Notes: generated from the letters alone by a model not told the origin. Positions 1 to 8,075 are shown, counted from the first letter of the stretch. The stretch: 64,000 nt of DNA from Tsukamurella conjunctivitidis (GCF_007858475.1 NZ_VIGX01000002.1:248001-312000); one strand, 5' to 3'. Numbers and translations: made by a program.

Positions 1-208
1 CTACCTGCTGCCGACCGCCGAGTTCGCCGATCTGCTCCCCGGCGTCATCGACACCCTCGCCGATCCGGCGCTGCGCGCCCGCTTCGGGGAGGCCGCCCGC
101 AAGTCGGTGCTGGCCCGCACCTGGCCCGCCCTGTGCGACCAGCTGTTCGGACACTACGCCGACGTGATCGCCGGGCCTCCCGGCGTCTTCGTGGGACGGG
201 CCGTCTGA
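1..208 (+). CDS. Glycosyltransferase, C-terminal end (partial)
   Basis: The reading frame open from base 2 encodes the last 68 residues of a protein whose start lies outside the window. The visible part has an [17 protein letters not shown] segment followed by [16 protein letters not shown], which resembles the C-terminal helix of GT4 glycosyltransferases. In mycobacteria the gene just upstream of the menaquinone methyltransferase is the mannosyltransferase mgtA (older name pimB), which uses GDP-mannose in glycolipid synthesis. Assignment to that gene is an inference from position plus the tail sequence; the catalytic domain cannot be seen. Confidence 0.65.
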   Translation, partial: YLLPTAEFADLLPGVIDTLADPALRARFGEAARKSVLARTWPALCDQLFGHYADVIAGPPGVFVGRAV

Positions 209-230
209 GCTTTCGTGTAGCTTTCGGGTC

Positions 231-920
231 ATGGCAAGGGCCTCCCTCGACAAGAAACCGGGCGACGTCGCGTCGATGTTCGACGGTGTCGCGCGCCGGT
301 ACGACCGGACCAACACGCTCATGACGGGCGGGCTGGATCGGTACTGGCGCGCTCGCACCCGCCGTGCGCTCGCGTTGACGCCGGGGGACCGCGTGCTCGA
401 CCTGGCCGCCGGCACCGGCGTCTCGACCGTCGACCTGGCCCGCTCCGGCGCGTGGGTCGCCGCCTGCGACTTCTCGACGGGGATGCTGCAGGCCGGCGCC
501 TTCCGCCGGGTGCCGATGGTCGCGGGCGACGCGATGGCGCTGCCGCTGGCCGACGATTCCTTCGACGCCGCCACGATCTCCTTCGGCCTGCGCAACGTGC
601 AGGACACCGTCGCGGGGCTGCGGGAGATGGCGCGCGTGGTGCGGCCCGGCGGCCGGCTCGTGGTGTGCGAATTCTCCACCCCGACCAACGGCGCCTTCCG
701 CGCGCTGTACGAGAAGGTCGCGCTCGAGGCGATCCAACTGGTGGCGAAGGGCTCGTCGAACCCGGAGGCGTACGAGTACCTCGCCGAGTCGATCCGGAAC
801 TGGCCCGCGCAGCCCGAGCTCGCGGACCTCCTCCGTGAGGCGGGCTGGGGCGACGTGGCCTGGACGAACCTGACCGGCGGCATCGTCGCGCTGCACACCG
901 CAACCCGCCCGCTAGGCTGA
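231..920 (+). CDS. menG: Demethylmenaquinone methyltransferase
   Basis: A class I SAM-dependent methyltransferase of 229 aa, the usual length for MenG/UbiE. The SAM-binding motif I reads [16 protein letters not shown] (about residues 55-70), and the second UbiE signature region [20 protein letters not shown] follows near residue 125. It catalyses the last step of menaquinone synthesis, C-methylation of demethylmenaquinone. The ATG at 231 is chosen because the family's N-terminal pattern ([17 protein letters not shown]) starts shortly after it. Only 4 bases separate its stop from the polyprenyl diphosphate synthase gene, so the two are probably co-transcribed and serve the same quinone pathway. 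The menaquinone reductase gene menJ that lies between these two genes in M. tuberculosis is not present here. Confidence 0.92.
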   Translation: MARASLDKKPGDVASMFDGVARRYDRTNTLMTGGLDRYWRARTRRALALTPGDRVLDLAAGTGVSTVDLARSGAWVAACDFSTGMLQAGAFRRVPMVAGDAMALPLADDSFDAATISFGLRNVQDTVAGLREMARVVRPGGRLVVCEFSTPTNGAFRALYEKVALEAIQLVAKGSSNPEAYEYLAESIRNWPAQPELADLLREAGWGDVAWTNLTGGIVALHTATRPLG

Positions 921-924
921 ACAC

Positions 925-1917
925 GTGGAGAAGACGGTAGCCGGGGTCTCGCTGGGATCCGACGAGTTCGCGGCGGGGATCCGCGCGGACCTCGCCCGCG
1001 TCGAGCAGGTCATCGCCGACGGCATCGCCGAGGCCGACGGGTGCGTGATCGAGGAGGCCCTGCACCTCTTCAAGGCGGGCGGCAAGCGCTTCCGCCCCAT
1101 GTTCACGGTCCTCTCCGGCCGCATCGGCGGCACCCCGTCCGATCAGGTGATCACGGCCGCCGCGGCGATGGAGCTGACCCACCTCGCGACCCTCTACCAC
1201 GACGACGTGATGGACGAGGCGGACACCCGCCGCGGCGCACCGTCGGCGAACGCGCGGTGGGGCAACTCGATCGCGATCCTGGCGGGCGACTACCTGTTCG
1301 CGAAGGCATCGGGCTACGGCGCCGACCTGGGGCCGCGGGCCGTCGGCGTGATCGCGACGTGCTTCGGCGAGCTGGTCACGGGCCAGATGCTCGAGCTCAA
1401 AGGCGCCGGCGAGGGCGATCCGGTGCAGCACTACCTCGACACGATCTGGGGCAAGACCGGCAGCCTGATCGCCACCTGCGGCCTGCTGGGCGCGCTGCAC
1501 GGCGGCGCCACCGAGGAGACGGCGCAGCGGATGTACCGCATCGGCGCCGCGATCGGCATGGCCTTCCAGATCAGCGACGACATCATCGACATCAGCTCGA
1601 TCGCGCAGGACTCCGGTAAGACACCGGGCACCGACCTGCGTGAGGGCGTCTTCACCCTGCCCGTCCTGTACGCCCTGCGCGACGAGGGCCCGGAGGCCGA
1701 TCGGCTGCGGGAGATCCTCGTCGGCCCCGTCACCGACGATGCGCTGGTCGACGAGGCCATCGAGCTGCTGGGCCGCTCGGCCGGGATGAAGGAGGCGCAG
1801 GCCGTGCTCGCCCGCTACGCCGACGAGGCCCGTACCGAACTGGCGGAGCTGCCCGAGTCGGAGCCCCGCGCCTCGCTCGAGTCCCTGGTCACCTTCACGG
1901 TCGCCCGCCTGGGCTGA
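925..1917 (+). CDS. grcC1: Long-chain all-trans polyprenyl diphosphate synthase
   Basis: An isoprenyl diphosphate synthase of 330 aa with both aspartate-rich motifs: DDVMD near residue 92 and DDIID near residue 218, plus the GGKRFRP motif near residue 52. It condenses isopentenyl diphosphate into the all-trans side chain of menaquinone. The residue five positions before the first aspartate motif is a small alanine, which in this family goes with long products, so a C35-C45 chain is likely (inference). The start is GTG. It directly follows menG with a 4-base gap, and it matches grcC1 of M. tuberculosis in position. Confidence 0.88.
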   Translation: MEKTVAGVSLGSDEFAAGIRADLARVEQVIADGIAEADGCVIEEALHLFKAGGKRFRPMFTVLSGRIGGTPSDQVITAAAAMELTHLATLYHDDVMDEADTRRGAPSANARWGNSIAILAGDYLFAKASGYGADLGPRAVGVIATCFGELVTGQMLELKGAGEGDPVQHYLDTIWGKTGSLIATCGLLGALHGGATEETAQRMYRIGAAIGMAFQISDDIIDISSIAQDSGKTPGTDLREGVFTLPVLYALRDEGPEADRLREILVGPVTDDALVDEAIELLGRSAGMKEAQAVLARYADEARTELAELPESEPRASLESLVTFTVARLG

Positions 1918-1928
1918 GGTCGCCTTCC

Positions 1929-2789
1929 GTGCAGGGCCGGAGGAGTCGGACCGGCAACCAGATCCGCACCGCGCTGCTGCTGGCGCTGGTCGCAGGTTTC
2001 GTGATGGCCACCGGCGCGGTCTTCGGCCAGACGGCCTTCGTGCTCTCGATCGTGCTCGCCGCGGGCGTCTGCGCCTACCTGTACGTGAGCGGTCCGCAGC
2101 TGCCGCTGCGCGCGATGCACGCGCGCAGCGTCTCCGAGCTGCAGCAACCCGCGTTGTTCCGGCTGGTCCGCGAGCTGTCGACGTCCGCACGGCTGCCGAT
2201 GCCCGCGATCTACGTCTCGCCGACCGGCGCGCCCACCGCCTTCGCCACCGGTCACGGGCCGACCCATGCCGCGGTATGCGTGACGATCGGCCTGCTCGAG
2301 CTGCTCTCGGAGGACGAGCTGCGGGCGGTCCTGGCGCACCAACTCGCGCGGATCGGCTCCCGGGACACGCTGACCGCCTCCGTCGCCGGGGCTCTCGGAG
2401 CGGTGATCTGCGGTTTCGCGGGCTTCGGCTATCTGCTCGGCTTCGGTGACGGCGGCGCGCGACGCAGCCGGGTCGTCGACGCGATGCTGTCGGTACTCGC
2501 GCCCATCGCCGGCGCCCTGATCCGCCTCGGCGTCTCGCGGACCGTCGACTACCGCGCCGACCACGCCGCGGCCCTGCTCACCGGCGCGCCGTCCACCCTG
2601 GTCGGCGCCCTCCGGAAGGTGTCCGACGGTGCCGCCCGCGCGCCCCTGCCTCCCGAACCCGAGATCGCCGTGCACGCCAACACCATGCTGGTCTGCCCCT
2701 TCCGCGACAGTGACCGGCTGGGACGGATCTTCCGCACCCAGCCGCCCGTCGACAGCCGCGTCGAGCGCCTGGACGCGCTCACCGCGTAG
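1929..2789 (+). CDS. HtpX-like M48 family protein with degenerate zinc motif
   Basis: A 286 aa membrane protein of the HtpX type: a hydrophobic N-terminal pair of segments (about residues 10-55), a cytosolic M48 domain and another hydrophobic stretch (about 150-185). Active members have HExxH; here the helix reads ELRAVLAHQLARIGSR, so the catalytic Glu and the second His ligand are replaced by Gln and Arg. The usual third zinc ligand, Glu in an R-E-Y/F-x-A-D context, is Asp (VDYRADHAAA). I infer an inactive pseudoprotease rather than a protease. It starts with GTG 11 bases after the prenyl synthase gene, and the order menG-prenyl synthase-htpX matches mycobacteria. Confidence 0.8.
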   Translation: MQGRRSRTGNQIRTALLLALVAGFVMATGAVFGQTAFVLSIVLAAGVCAYLYVSGPQLPLRAMHARSVSELQQPALFRLVRELSTSARLPMPAIYVSPTGAPTAFATGHGPTHAAVCVTIGLLELLSEDELRAVLAHQLARIGSRDTLTASVAGALGAVICGFAGFGYLLGFGDGGARRSRVVDAMLSVLAPIAGALIRLGVSRTVDYRADHAAALLTGAPSTLVGALRKVSDGAARAPLPPEPEIAVHANTMLVCPFRDSDRLGRIFRTQPPVDSRVERLDALTA

Positions 2790-2809
2790 CCCGACGGTCC
2801 GCCGTCGGG
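2790..2809 (+). terminator. Hairpin after the htpX-like gene
   Basis: A perfect 8-bp stem CCCGACGG / CCGTCGGG with a 4-base loop begins one base after the stop codon. There is no T tract, so it may act with Rho or simply protect the 3' end. Confidence 0.45.
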
Positions 2810-2814
2810 TGCGG

Positions 2815-2850
2815 CGCGGCGCGGGGGACGAGCCGCGGCGCGGGGGACGA
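2815..2850. repeat. Two identical 17-bp direct repeats
   Basis: The unit CGCGGCGCGGGGGACGA occurs at 2815-2831 and again at 2834-2850, a period of 19 bases, in the spacer between the convergent htpX-like gene and yajQ. No function is evident. Confidence 0.6.
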
Positions 2851-2963
2851 CGCCGCATCGCACCTCATCCGGGCGTGACGAAATCCGCCGCACCCCTCCT
2901 CCGTGAGGAAACCCACAGCTGCGCCCGCACCCTCGGCCGAGGCGCACCGTCGGGCAGGAAGAG

Positions 2964-3455
2964 CTAGCGGTAGTTGACGAACTGCACCGCGATGTCGAGG
3001 TCGGCGCCCTTGAGCAGCGACTGGACGGCCTGCAGGTCGTCGCGCGACTTGCTGGAGACGCGCAGCTCCTCGCCCTGGATCTGGGCCTTGACGGACTTGG
3101 GGCCCTCGTCGCGGATGAGCTTGCTGATCTTCTTGGCGTTCTCGGAGGTGATGCCCTCGACGAGCGTGCCGGTGATCTTGTACGTCTTGCCGGAGGCGAC
3201 GGGGTCACCGGCGTCGAAGGCCTTGAGCGAGAGGCCGCGCTTGATCAGCTTCTCCTGGAACACCTCGAGGCCGGCCTTGGCGCGCTCCTCGGCGTCGGAG
3301 GTGATGACGATCTTGTCCTCGCCCGAGGCCTCGACGGTGGTGTTGGTGCCGCGGAAGTCGTACCGCTGGCTGAGTTCCTTCGACGCCTGGTTGAGGGCGT
3401 TCGCGACCTCCTGGCGATCGATCTTGCTCACGACATCGAACGACGAATCGGCCAT
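2964..3455 (-). CDS. YajQ family nucleotide-binding protein (UPF0234)
   Basis: A 163 aa protein of normal length for the YajQ family. It opens with [21 protein letters not shown], and [11 protein letters not shown] is the family's N-terminal signature; [18 protein letters not shown] and [17 protein letters not shown] are the matching C-terminal segments of the duplicated ferredoxin-like fold. YajQ proteins bind nucleic acids or nucleotides, and a c-di-GMP effector role is described in some Gram-negative bacteria; the role in actinobacteria is unclear. It is convergent with the htpX-like gene and divergent from the tRNA-Tyr gene. A homologue lies near htpX in mycobacteria as well. Confidence 0.9.
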   Translation of the reverse strand: MADSSFDVVSKIDRQEVANALNQASKELSQRYDFRGTNTTVEASGEDKIVITSDAEERAKAGLEVFQEKLIKRGLSLKAFDAGDPVASGKTYKITGTLVEGITSENAKKISKLIRDEGPKSVKAQIQGEELRVSSKSRDDLQAVQSLLKGADLDIAVQFVNYR

Positions 3456-3489
3456 CTCGGCTGGACTCCTAATCAGTTGACCTGCGGGT

Positions 3490-3520
3490 TTGCGCGCCCC
3501 CCACGGGGGCGTTGTAGTCT
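3490..3520 (+). promoter_or_regulatory. Predicted promoter of tRNA-Tyr
   Basis: TTGCGC (3490-3495) and TAGTCT (3515-3520) are separated by 19 bases, about 28 bases before the tRNA. An 18-bp box at 3475-3492 (AGTTGACCTGCGGGTTTG) overlaps the -35 and recurs with one mismatch before tRNA-Thr. Confidence 0.45.
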
Positions 3521-3548
3521 ATCGTCCGCTGCCTTCACGGGCGGCAAA

Positions 3549-3630
3549 GGCACGTTGCCCGAGCGGCCAATGGGAGCGGACTGTAAATCCGTCGGCTATG
3601 CCTACGTAGGTTCGAATCCTACACGTGCCA
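3549..3630 (+). tRNA. tRNA-Tyr (GTA)
   Basis: A class II tRNA of 82 bases with acceptor stem GGCACGT / ACGTGCC and discriminator A. The anticodon arm reads GGACTGTAAATCC with GTA anticodon, followed by a long variable arm and the T arm GGTTCGAATCC. The CCA end is not encoded. Confidence 0.95.
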
Positions 3631-3634
3631 CCTG

Positions 3635-3669
3635 CTGCGGCCCCCGGTGTTCATCACCGGGGGTCGCAG
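3635..3669 (+). terminator. Stem-loop after tRNA-Tyr
   Basis: A 15-bp stem with one G-T pair (CTGCGGCCCCCGGTG / CACCGGGGGTCGCAG) around a 5-base loop lies 4 bases after the tRNA. There is no T run. It probably separates tRNA-Tyr from the next promoter. Confidence 0.7.
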
Positions 3670-3693
3670 CGATTAGCGAGTTGACCTGCGGAT

Positions 3694-3723
3694 TTGGATG
3701 ATGTCCGCCGCGGTGTGTAATCT
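3694..3723 (+). promoter_or_regulatory. Predicted promoter of the tRNA-Thr/tRNA-Met/rpmG unit
   Basis: TTGGAT (3694-3699), an 18-base spacer and TAATCT (3718-3723) lie about 43 bases before tRNA-Thr. The box AGTTGACCTGCGGATTTG at 3679-3696 matches the one before tRNA-Tyr in 17 of 18 positions and sits at almost the same distance from the -10. Confidence 0.5.
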
Positions 3724-3766
3724 CGTTGAGGCTCTTGGAGCGCCGGAGACGGTGCCCTGAGGACAC

Positions 3767-3839
3767 GCCCCCTTAGCTCAGTCGGCAGAGCGTTTCCATG
3801 GTAAGGAAAAGGTCGACGGTTCGATTCCGTCAGGGGGCT
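3767..3839 (+). tRNA. tRNA-Thr (GGT)
   Basis: A 73-base cloverleaf with acceptor GCCCCCT / AGGGGGC, discriminator T, D arm TAGCTCAGTCGGCAGAGC and anticodon arm TTTCCATGGTAAGGAAA with GGT. The T arm is GACGGTTCGATTCCGTC. No CCA is encoded. Confidence 0.95.
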
Positions 3840-3871
3840 CGCTAGACCAGTGCAATGTGCTGATAGCTCAG

Positions 3872-3945
3872 GGCGGTGTAGCTCAGCTGGTTAGAGCGCA
3901 CGACTCATAATCGTGAGGTCGGGGGATCGAGCCCCCCCACCGCTA
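3872..3945 (+). tRNA. tRNA-Met (CAT)
   Basis: A 74-base cloverleaf with acceptor GGCGGTG / CACCGCT (first pair G-T), anticodon arm CACGACTCATAATCGTG with CAT, and T arm GGGGGATCGAGCCCCC. It is only 32 bases after tRNA-Thr and is followed at once by rpmG, so the three are probably one transcript. The first acceptor pair is not the C-A mismatch of an initiator, so it is an elongator type. Confidence 0.93.
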
Positions 3946-3979
3946 CAACTGACAAGAGATTTGCGAAAGAGGGACCGTC

Positions 3980-4147
3980 GTGGCTTCATCGACAGATGTC
4001 CGCCCCAAGATCACCTTGGCGTGCGAGGTGTGCAAGCACCGCAACTACATCACCAAGAAGAACCGTCGCAACGATCCCGATCGCCTCGAGCTGAAGAAGT
4101 TCTGCCCGAACTGCGGATCGCACCAGGCGCACCGAGAGTCGCGCTGA
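3980..4147 (+). CDS. rpmG: 50S ribosomal protein L33
   Basis: A 55-residue protein from a GTG start. After [20 protein letters not shown] it continues with an [20 protein letters not shown] segment and ends in [15 protein letters not shown]. The two Cys pairs (CEVC and CPNC) are the zinc-ribbon form of L33. It is a component of the large ribosomal subunit. It sits between tRNA-Met and hadA, exactly as in mycobacteria, and an Rho-independent terminator follows it. Confidence 0.95.
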   Translation: MASSTDVRPKITLACEVCKHRNYITKKNRRNDPDRLELKKFCPNCGSHQAHRESR

Positions 4148-4164
4148 CGTAGACGTCGACGAAG

Positions 4165-4197
4165 GGGAGGGCATCCGAGGAGGATGCCCTCCCTTTT
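4165..4197 (+). terminator. Intrinsic terminator after rpmG
   Basis: A perfect 12-bp stem GGGAGGGCATCC / GGATGCCCTCCC with a 5-base loop is followed by TTTT. This is the clearest factor-independent terminator in the window; it ends the tRNA-rpmG unit before hadA. Confidence 0.92.
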
Positions 4198-4241
4198 GGC
4201 ATACTGCCCTTCAGCCCATTCACGATAGGTAGGTTCGACAC

Positions 4242-4808
4242 GTGAGCAAGGACATCGATGTGCCGGGTGGACCGGTCACCGAGCAGCTCAGCCCCGAAGA
4301 AGTCGCGGAGCGCACGCGCGCTGCGGTCGGCTACAACTACGAGTACGACCAGAAGTACTACGTCAGCCGCGAGAAGGTCCGCGAGTTCGCGAACGCCTCC
4401 CAGCTGACCGATCCGGTGCATCACGACGTGGAGGCCGCGCGCGCGGCCGGGTACGCCGACATCGTGGCGCCCCCGATCATGTTCTCCCTGATCGGGATCA
4501 TCGCTCACCGCCCGCTGTTCGAGAACGCGATCGTCGGCTACGGCCGCCGTCCCGTCGTGCAGTCGGCGCAGGAGGTCAAGTTCCACGCGCCGATCGTCGC
4601 CGGGATGACGCTCACGACGCACGTGCACTTCGACGCGTTCCGGCAGGCTGCGGGCGCCGACCTGATCGTGACCCGCAACGAGATCTCCGACCAGGACGGC
4701 AACCACCTCGTCACGTCCTGGACCACCCTGGCCGGCCGGTCGGGCGAGGACGAGGACGCCGCGTTCGTCGGCGCTATGGAAAAGGTGATGATGTATGGCG
4801 CTTCGTAA
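4242..4808 (+). CDS. hadA: (3R)-hydroxyacyl-ACP dehydratase subunit HadA
   Basis: A hotdog-fold MaoC-like N-terminal dehydratase subunit of 188 aa. The segment YYVSREKVREFANASQLTDP and the VHHDVEAARAAGYADIVAPP stretch are typical of HadA, the substrate-binding partner of HadB in FAS-II. The heterodimer dehydrates 3-hydroxyacyl-ACP during mycolic acid elongation. It starts with GTG and overlaps hadB by 14 bases, so translation of the two is coupled. The position after rpmG and before tRNA-Trp and secE is the mycobacterial one, but the third subunit gene hadC is not here. Confidence 0.9.
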   Translation: MSKDIDVPGGPVTEQLSPEEVAERTRAAVGYNYEYDQKYYVSREKVREFANASQLTDPVHHDVEAARAAGYADIVAPPIMFSLIGIIAHRPLFENAIVGYGRRPVVQSAQEVKFHAPIVAGMTLTTHVHFDAFRQAAGADLIVTRNEISDQDGNHLVTSWTTLAGRSGEDEDAAFVGAMEKVMMYGAS

Positions 4809-5220
4809 CTTCGCGGACGTGACGGTGGGCGAGGAGCTCCCGGAGCGCACCTTCGAGCTGACCCGCGGCGACCTGGTGAACTACGCCGGCGTGACGGGCG
4901 ACCCGAACCCCATCCACTGGTCCGATCACATCGTGAAGCTCGCCGGCATGGAGGACGTCGTCGCGCAGGGCATGCTCACGATGAGCCTGGGCTCGAACTA
5001 CATCACCGAGTGGCTGGGTGATCCGGGCGCGCTCAAGGAGTACAGCGTGCGCTTCACCGCGCCGGTCTTCGTTCCGGCCGATCAGAAGGCGGAGCTCCTG
5101 TACTCAGGCAAGATCAAGTCGCTCGACGAGGAGACCAAGACGGGTGTCGTCTTCCTGACGGTCAAGCAGGGCGAGCGCAAGATCTTCGGCAAGCCGGTCG
5201 CCACCGTCCAGTTCGCCTGA
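4795..5220 (+). CDS. hadB: (3R)-hydroxyacyl-ACP dehydratase catalytic subunit HadB
   Basis: A 141 aa hotdog dehydratase carrying the hydratase-2 catalytic motif GDPNPIHWSD, in which the Asp and His (about residues 36 and 41) form the active site. It is the catalytic half of the HadAB dehydratase in FAS-II. The ATG at 4795 lies inside the 3' end of hadA and has GGAAAAGG upstream. After its stop the next gene is tRNA-Trp, the place where hadC would end in M. tuberculosis, so this organism has only the HadAB pair at this locus. Confidence 0.92.
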   Translation: MALRNFADVTVGEELPERTFELTRGDLVNYAGVTGDPNPIHWSDHIVKLAGMEDVVAQGMLTMSLGSNYITEWLGDPGALKEYSVRFTAPVFVPADQKAELLYSGKIKSLDEETKTGVVFLTVKQGERKIFGKPVATVQFA

Positions 5221-5257
5221 CGGTCCGCGGTCCGTCGGGCCGCATGACCGGTGCGTT

Positions 5258-5287
5258 TTGAGGTGCGGCACCGATGTGCCGTACACT
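5258..5287 (+). promoter_or_regulatory. Predicted promoter for tRNA-Trp and secE-nusG
   Basis: TTGAGG (5258-5263), an 18-base spacer and TACACT (5282-5287) lie 80 bases before tRNA-Trp. This is a good housekeeping sigma-factor match. Confidence 0.65.
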
Positions 5288-5366
5288 GAACTGTCCGCAC
5301 CAAACGGCGGGCGTGCGAAAGCGCGCCCATCGAAGGGTGCGGGTGCAGGGCCGCGAGGTCCCGCAA

Positions 5367-5439
5367 AGGGGTGTAGCTCAGTTGGTAGAGCAGCGGTCTC
5401 CAAAACCGCAGGTCGCAGGTTCGAGTCCTGTCGCCCCTG
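5367..5439 (+). tRNA. tRNA-Trp (CCA)
   Basis: A 73-base cloverleaf: acceptor AGGGGTG / CGCCCCT with discriminator G, D arm TAGCTCAGTTGGTAGAGC, anticodon arm GCGGTCTCCAAAACCGC with CCA, and T arm GCAGGTTCGAGTCCTGT. It precedes secE as in other actinobacteria. Confidence 0.96.
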
Positions 5440-5514
5440 CATAGCGCGGGCCCCGGCCCGGCTGTCGAAATCGGCGGGCCGACGCCCGCTGGAAGATCCA
5501 GCGGAGGGAAGTGC

Positions 5515-5904
5515 GTGAGCGACGAGAAGGACGACGCGACCACCGGCGAGACCGCCGGCGACAGCGCCGCCGAAGACGCCCAGCAGGCCCGCCCGTCCGG
5601 TAAGCGCTCCAGCGGCCGTCGTGGCCGCACCGCGCTGGCCGAGGCCCCGGAGCCCGGTACGGCGGTCGAAGCCGGTGCCGCGAAGAAGTCCGCGGACGCG
5701 AAGCGCTCGCGCAACCCGTTCGCCGCCATCTGGTTGTTCATCCGCCAGGTCGTCGCGGAGCTGCGGAAGGTCATCTGGCCGACCCGGAGCCAGATGATCA
5801 ACTACACGATCATCGTGCTGGTCTTCGTGGTGGTCCTCACCGCGCTGATCAGCCTCCTCGACCTCGGCTTCGCGAAGCTGATGTTGTGGGCGTTCGGCAA
5901 GTAG
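5515..5904 (+). CDS. secE: Preprotein translocase subunit SecE
   Basis: A 129 aa SecE with a charged, disordered N-terminal extension of about 70 residues typical of actinobacteria. The conserved amphipathic helix FIRQVVAELRKVIWPTRSQM is followed by a single membrane helix (IIVLVFVVVLTALISLL, about residues 99-115). SecE holds SecY in the SecYEG protein channel. The start is GTG with GGAGGGAAG upstream. It is followed by nusG after 42 bases, the universal arrangement. Confidence 0.95.
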   Translation: MSDEKDDATTGETAGDSAAEDAQQARPSGKRSSGRRGRTALAEAPEPGTAVEAGAAKKSADAKRSRNPFAAIWLFIRQVVAELRKVIWPTRSQMINYTIIVLVFVVVLTALISLLDLGFAKLMLWAFGK

Positions 5905-5946
5905 CCGGACGACACGAGTAGACGAGACGGAAGGAACTTCGGCGCT

Positions 5947-6771
5947 GTGAGCACCCCGGAGCACAACGAGGCAGAGCTGGACGTCCAGGCGGACGTGCAG
6001 GTCGATGACGCTGCCGCGGCGACCGAGGTGTCGGCCGAGGACGAAGCCCTGATCGAGGTCGAGGAGAGCGTCCTCGGCGCGGACGAGCCCGGCGACGGCG
6101 CCGAGATCGTCGCCGAGGAGGAGCCCGAGGAGATCGACCCCGTCGAGGAGCTCAAGGCGCAGCTGCGCACCGCTCCCGGCGACTGGTACGTCATCCACAC
6201 CTACGCGGGCTACGAGAACAAGGTCAAGGCCAACCTCGAGACCCGTGTCCAGAACCTCGACGTCGGCGACTACATCTTCCAGGTGGAGGTCCCCACCGAA
6301 GAGGTCACCGAGATCAAGAACGGCCAGCAGAAGCGGGTCAACCGCAAGGTGCTGCCGGGCTACATCCTGGTGCGTATGGACCTCAACGACGAGTCCTGGG
6401 GCGCGGTGCGCAACACCCCCGGCGTCACCGGCTTCGTCGGCCTGACCAGCAAGCCGTCGCCGCTCACGATGAACGAGGTCGTGAAGTTCCTGCTCCCCGA
6501 GAGCGCGCGGACCAAGCCTGCCAAGGACAAGGGCGCCGCGGCCGACGGTGCCGCCGCCGCATCCGGTGCGTCGGTCTCGCAGGGCCCCGCGGTCGAGGTC
6601 GACTTCGAGGTCGGCGAGTCGGTCACCGTCATGGACGGCCCGTTCGCCACCCTGCCCGCGTCCATCAGCGAGATCAACGCCGAGCAGCGCAAGCTCAAGG
6701 TGCTGGTGTCGATCTTCGGCCGTGAGACGCCCGTCGAGCTCGCCTTCAACCAGGTCGAGAAGATCTCCTAG
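5947..6771 (+). CDS. nusG: Transcription termination/antitermination factor NusG
   Basis: A 274 aa NusG: an acidic extension of about 75 residues, the NGN domain from [19 protein letters not shown] (about residue 79), and a C-terminal KOW domain starting at [19 protein letters not shown] (about residue 219). A linker rich in Ala and Lys separates them. NusG binds RNA polymerase and couples it to Rho and the ribosome. The start is GTG with GAAGGAAC upstream. It is in one unit with secE and probably rplK-rplA. Confidence 0.95.
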   Translation: MSTPEHNEAELDVQADVQVDDAAAATEVSAEDEALIEVEESVLGADEPGDGAEIVAEEEPEEIDPVEELKAQLRTAPGDWYVIHTYAGYENKVKANLETRVQNLDVGDYIFQVEVPTEEVTEIKNGQQKRVNRKVLPGYILVRMDLNDESWGAVRNTPGVTGFVGLTSKPSPLTMNEVVKFLLPESARTKPAKDKGAAADGAAAASGASVSQGPAVEVDFEVGESVTVMDGPFATLPASISEINAEQRKLKVLVSIFGRETPVELAFNQVEKIS

Positions 6772-6833
6772 CGAGACACCCATGCTTCCCGCGCCGGTGC
6801 AAGGGCGCGGGGTGAAGAAAAAGGAAACTGAGG

Positions 6834-7265
6834 ATGCCCCCGAAGAAGAAGAAGGTCGCCGGGCTCATCAAGCTGCAGATCCAGGCCGGGCAGGCCAACC
6901 CTGCTCCGCCCGTGGGTCCCGCGCTTGGTCAGCACGGCGTCAACATCATGGAGTTCTGCAAGGCGTACAACGCCGCGACCGAGTCGCAGCGTGGCAACGT
7001 CATCCCCGTCGAGATCACGGTCTACGAGGACCGTTCTTTCGACTTCAAGCTGAAGACTCCTCCGGCCGCCAAGCTGCTGCTCAAGGCAGCCGGCGTGCAG
7101 AAGGGCTCGGGAGAGCCGCACAAGAACAAGGTCGCCAAGGTGACCTGGGATCAGGTGCGCGAGATCGCCGAGACCAAGAAGGAAGACCTGAACGCGAACG
7201 ACGTCGACCAGGCCGCGAAGATCATCGCCGGCACTGCTCGCTCGATGGGCATCACCGTCGAGTAA
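6834..7265 (+). CDS. rplK: 50S ribosomal protein L11
   Basis: A 143 aa L11. The N-terminal domain has the [20 protein letters not shown] signature, including the proline pair near residues 22-23 that faces thiostrepton, and the C-terminal rRNA-binding domain ends with [10 protein letters not shown]11 is part of the GTPase-associated centre of the large subunit. An AACTGAGG element precedes the ATG. It follows nusG and precedes rplA in the standard order. Confidence 0.96.
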   Translation: MPPKKKKVAGLIKLQIQAGQANPAPPVGPALGQHGVNIMEFCKAYNAATESQRGNVIPVEITVYEDRSFDFKLKTPPAAKLLLKAAGVQKGSGEPHKNKVAKVTWDQVREIAETKKEDLNANDVDQAAKIIAGTARSMGITVE

Positions 7266-7271
7266 GTCGCC

Positions 7272-7291
7272 GGGACGCCCTGGTGCGTCCC
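7272..7291 (+). other. Hairpin in the rplK-rplA spacer
   Basis: A perfect 7-bp stem GGGACGC / GCGTCCC with a 6-base loop lies 6 bases after rplK. A GGGCCGG/GGCCCG pairing follows downstream. L1 represses its own operon in other bacteria through an mRNA structure resembling its rRNA site, so this could be such a target, but no match to the known L1 motif is clear. Confidence 0.3.
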
Positions 7292-7361
7292 GTGGGAGGG
7301 CCGGCTCGGCCCGCGGAACCACTCACTGCCCACTAGCCGGGCAAGAAACGAAAGAGTTTTC

Positions 7362-8075
7362 ATGAGCAAGAACAGCAAGGCCTACAAGGCCGCTGCCGAG
7401 AAGGTCGACAAGGACAAGCTGTACAGCCCGCTCGAGGCCGTCACGCTCGCCAAGGAGACCTCCTCCACCAAGCAGGACGCCACCGTCGAGGTCGCCATGC
7501 GCCTCGGTGTCGACCCCCGCAAGGCCGACCAGATGGTGCGCGGCACCGTCAACCTGCCGAACGGCACCGGTAAGACGGCCCGCGTGATCGTCTTCGCCGT
7601 CGGCGACAAGGCCGAAGAGGCCAAGGCCGCGGGCGCCGACGAGGTGGGCGCCGAGGACCTGATCGAGAAGATCCAGGGCGGCTGGCTCGAGTTCGACGCC
7701 GCGATCGCCACCCCGGACCAGATGGCCAAGGTCGGTCGCATCGCTCGCGTGCTCGGCCCCCGCGGCCTCATGCCGAACCCGAAGACCGGCACCGTCACCC
7801 CCGACGTGACCAAGGCCGTGGGCGACATCAAGGGCGGCAAGATCACGTTCCGCGTCGACAAGGCGTCGAACCTGCACTTCGTGATCGGCAAGGCGTCCTT
7901 CGACGCCAAGCAGCTGGTGGAGAACTACGGCGCCGCGCTGGACGAGGTCCTGCGCGCGAAGCCGTCGGCGGCCAAGGGCCGGTACCTGAAGAAGGTCACC
8001 GTCTCGACGACCACCGGACCGGGCATCCCGGTGGACCCGCAGCGTGTGAACAACCTCACCGAGGACGAGGCGTAA
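7362..8075 (+). CDS. rplA: 50S ribosomal protein L1
   Basis: A 237 aa L1 of normal length. Conserved segments are [20 protein letters not shown] (domain I), [20 protein letters not shown] (domain II, about residues 130-150) and the C-terminal [20 protein letters not shown]1 forms the mobile stalk near the E site. An AACGAAAGAG element precedes the ATG. It is the last gene of the secE-nusG-rplKA run; the terminator at 8096-8136 follows. Confidence 0.96.
   Translation: MSKNSKAYKAAAEKVDKDKLYSPLEAVTLAKETSSTKQDATVEVAMRLGVDPRKADQMVRGTVNLPNGTGKTARVIVFAVGDKAEEAKAAGADEVGAEDLIEKIQGGWLEFDAAIATPDQMAKVGRIARVLGPRGLMPNPKTGTVTPDVTKAVGDIKGGKITFRVDKASNLHFVIGKASFDAKQLVENYGAALDEVLRAKPSAAKGRYLKKVTVSTTTGPGIPVDPQRVNNLTEDEA

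Noticed and set aside
3841-3871. TGATAGCTCAGGGC just before tRNA-Met looks like a second tRNA D arm
   Set aside because: No acceptor, anticodon or T arm accompanies it; it is a short chance or duplicated fragment.
5219-5245. Short GACGG/CCGTC pairing after hadB as a terminator
   Set aside because: Only five pairs with a loop of eight bases and no T run; too weak to list.
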